Positions 21,370-22,410 of a stretch of 22,410 bases of DNA are shown one piece after another (position 1 is the first letter of the stretch; each line of letters opens with the position of its first letter). Under the pieces are notes generated by a model that searched no databases, was not told the DNA's origin, and saw only the letters and a list, made by a program, of their open reading frames with translations. Source of the stretch: CAJMGO01 sp900557305 (GTDB lineage: Bacteria > Bacillota_I > Bacilli_A > RF39 > UBA660); contig CAJMGO010000012.1 in the NCBI GenBank assembly GCA_905212975.1, forward strand, positions 1-22,410, given 5' to 3'. The position numbers and the translations under genes are program-made.

Positions 21370-21669
21370 ATGAAAGCAATTATTGATGCATGTGGTAAAC
21401 AATATTACTGTGAAGAAGGAACTGTTCTTTATCTTGAAAAACTAGATGCTGAAGCTGGTAGTGAAGTTACATTTGATAAAGTTTTAATGGTTAATGGTGT
21501 AACTGGAAGACCATACGTAAATGGTGCTAAAGTTGTAGCTAAAGTTGTTAAACATGGTAAATGTAAAAAGATTAAAGTTTACAAATATAATCAAAAGAAA
21601 AACTATCACAGAACTCAAGGACATCGTCAACCATATACTAAAGTTGAAATTACTAAAGTAGTAGCTTAA
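21370..21669 (+). CDS. rplU: 50S ribosomal protein L21
   Basis: 99 residues, full length. Recognised by MKAIIDACGKQYY at the start, FDKVLMV, the basic segment KIKVYKYNQKKNYHRTQGHRQPYTKVEI at the end. L21 binds 23S rRNA in the large subunit. SD AAGGAGG; preceded by the L21 leader, and the stop overlaps the Prp start as TAATG. Confidence 0.97.
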   Translation: MKAIIDACGKQYYCEEGTVLYLEKLDAEAGSEVTFDKVLMVNGVTGRPYVNGAKVVAKVVKHGKCKKIKVYKYNQKKNYHRTQGHRQPYTKVEITKVVA

Positions 21670-21971
21670 TGATAAGTGTTAAAGTAATTAAAAATAAATC
21701 TATTTCTAGAATTGAAATAAGTGGTCATTCTGGATATGATGTATCTGGTAAAGACATTGTCTGTGCTAGTGTTAGTAGTATTGTTATAACTTCAGTAAAT
21801 GCTATTATAAGAATGGATGAGAATGCTATTTCTTATAAAGAAGATGAGGGTTACGTAGAAGTTATAGTAAATAATCATAGTAAAGAAGTAGATATTTTGT
21901 TAGATAATATGATTTCTTTATTAAAAGAGTTAGAACAAACTTATAAAAAATATATAAAAGTATACGAATAG
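21669..21971 (+). CDS. prp: Ribosomal-processing cysteine protease Prp
   Basis: 100 residues. Prp removes the N-terminal extension of L27. The catalytic pair is His in SGHSGYD (H20) and Cys in KDIVCASVSS (C32), with the following VSSIVITSVNAI helix typical of the family. It lies between rplU and rpmA and overlaps rplU by one base, as in Bacillus (ysxB). The L27 gene beside it carries the matching cleavage site. Confidence 0.95.
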   Translation: MISVKVIKNKSISRIEISGHSGYDVSGKDIVCASVSSIVITSVNAIIRMDENAISYKEDEGYVEVIVNNHSKEVDILLDNMISLLKELEQTYKKYIKVYE

Positions 21972-21981
21972 GAGGTAAAAT

Positions 21982-22269
21982 ATGAAATTAATGTTTTTAG
22001 ATATCCAATTATTCGCCCATAAAAAAGGACAAGGTTCAACAAAAAATGGACGTGACTCTATATCAAAAAGATTAGGTGCAAAAGCAGCTGATGGTGAATT
22101 TGTTACTGGTGGATCTATTTTATATCGTCAAAGAGGAACTAAAATTTATCCTGGTAAAAATGTAGGAATCGGTAGCGATGATACTGTATATGCTAAAATA
22201 TCTGGTACAGTTAAATTCGAAAGAGTTGGAAAAGATAAAAAACAAGTTAGTGTTTATCCAGCTGAATAG
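21982..22269 (+). CDS. rpmA: 50S ribosomal protein L27 with Prp-cleaved N-terminus
   Basis: 95 residues. The first residues MKLMFLDIQLF form the Firmicute-type extension, followed by AHKKGQGSTKNGRDS. Prp is expected to cut between F11 and A12, so that mature L27 begins AHKKG, whose N-terminus reaches the peptidyl transferase centre. SD AGGAGG is 7 nt before ATG. Last gene of the operon, followed by a strong terminator. Confidence 0.97.
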   Translation: MKLMFLDIQLFAHKKGQGSTKNGRDSISKRLGAKAADGEFVTGGSILYRQRGTKIYPGKNVGIGSDDTVYAKISGTVKFERVGKDKKQVSVYPAE

Positions 22270-22270
22270 T

Positions 22271-22296
22271 AAAGTAGCTTAGAAGCTACTTTTTTT
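22271..22296 (+). terminator. Intrinsic terminator after rpmA
   Basis: AAAGTAGCTT (22271-22280) pairs with AAGCTACTTT (22283-22292) around AG, with T to 22296. Confidence 0.92.
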
Positions 22297-22297
22297 G

Positions 22298-22327
22298 TTG
22301 ACAAAAAGACTTAAATGAAGATACAAT
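22298..22327 (+). promoter_or_regulatory. SigA promoter for the pilin-like gene
   Basis: TTGACA (22298-22303) and TACAAT (22322-22327), 18 nt apart, directly after the rpmA terminator. Confidence 0.78.
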
Positions 22328-22362
22328 ATAAAAAGAATAGTAGAAGAGGAGTGAATAAAAAA

Positions 22363-22410
22363 ATGAAGAAAAAAGGATTTACATTAATAGAACTTTTAGC
22401 AGTAATAGTA
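22363..22410 (+). CDS. Type IV pilin-like prepilin, N-terminal fragment (runs off the window)
   Basis: The 16 codons seen read MKKKGFTLIELLAVIV: a short basic leader, then G|FTLIE, the class III prepilin peptidase site, and the start of the hydrophobic helix. This is the signature of type IV pilins, type II secretion pseudopilins and competence pilins (ComGC-like), which cannot be told apart here. AGGAG (22347-22351) is 11 nt before ATG; an in-frame GTG at 22351 overlaps the SD and is less likely. Confidence 0.85.
   Translation, partial: MKKKGFTLIELLAVIV

Overview
The window is AT-rich DNA with every convincing gene on the + strand. It reads as a spore-forming, anaerobic, low-GC Firmicute (Bacillota) of the Bacilli side (Erysipelotrichales/RF39/RFN20-like). 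The grounds are Bacillus-type sporulation proteins (SirA, YlbD, SpoIIP, CotE, SpoIVFA/SpoIVFB), the Bacillus gene order spoIVFA-spoIVFB-rplU-prp-rpmA, a PerR-like/rubrerythrin pair, GGTGA or AGGAGG ribosome binding sites, and the standard genetic code. Species cannot be named from the sequence alone.

Layout. 1-213: 3' end of a membrane protein. 300-737: single-gene unit for a Q/P-repeat DUF4190-like membrane protein. 782-6788: tight operon of an Lgt-family protein, an unknown protein, adenosine deaminase, two FAD oxidoreductases and a DUF3592 protein. 6858-8427: SirA-like, YlbD-like, YlbE-like, RsmD. 8493-9819: SpoIIP plus a small membrane protein. 9919-11758: Y-family polymerase and YolD-like protein under a promoter with a LexA-type box in its spacer. 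11826-12732: PerR-like regulator and rubrerythrin behind a Per/Fur-type operator. 12835-14371: unknown protein and a lipid kinase, followed by a gene remnant (14362-14598). 14637-15260: class I glutamine amidotransferase. 15296-15888: a large structured noncoding RNA of about 590 nt with its own promoter, followed at 15910 by a four-helix membrane protein. 16555-17022: small lipoprotein. 17106-19221: capsule-type tyrosine kinase (Wzz and kinase fused) with overlapping PHP phosphatase. 19306-19839: CotE. 19910-21245: SpoIVFA-SpoIVFB. 21277-22269: L21 leader, rplU, prp, rpmA. 22363 to the end: start of a type IV pilin-like gene.

The most interesting object is the RNA at 15296-15888. It is more GC-rich and more structured than its surroundings, is closed by a 7-bp end-to-end helix, contains an exact 11-nt internal duplication, and sits directly upstream of a protein that looks like OapA, the membrane partner of OLE RNA. 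I read it as an OLE ribonucleoprotein locus in an unusual gene neighbourhood. A second theme is readable regulation of sporulation and stress: exact Spo0A-box heptamers before sirA and spoIIP, a sigma-K-like promoter before cotE, a LexA box before the Y-family polymerase, and an autoregulatory Per box before perR-rubrerythrin.
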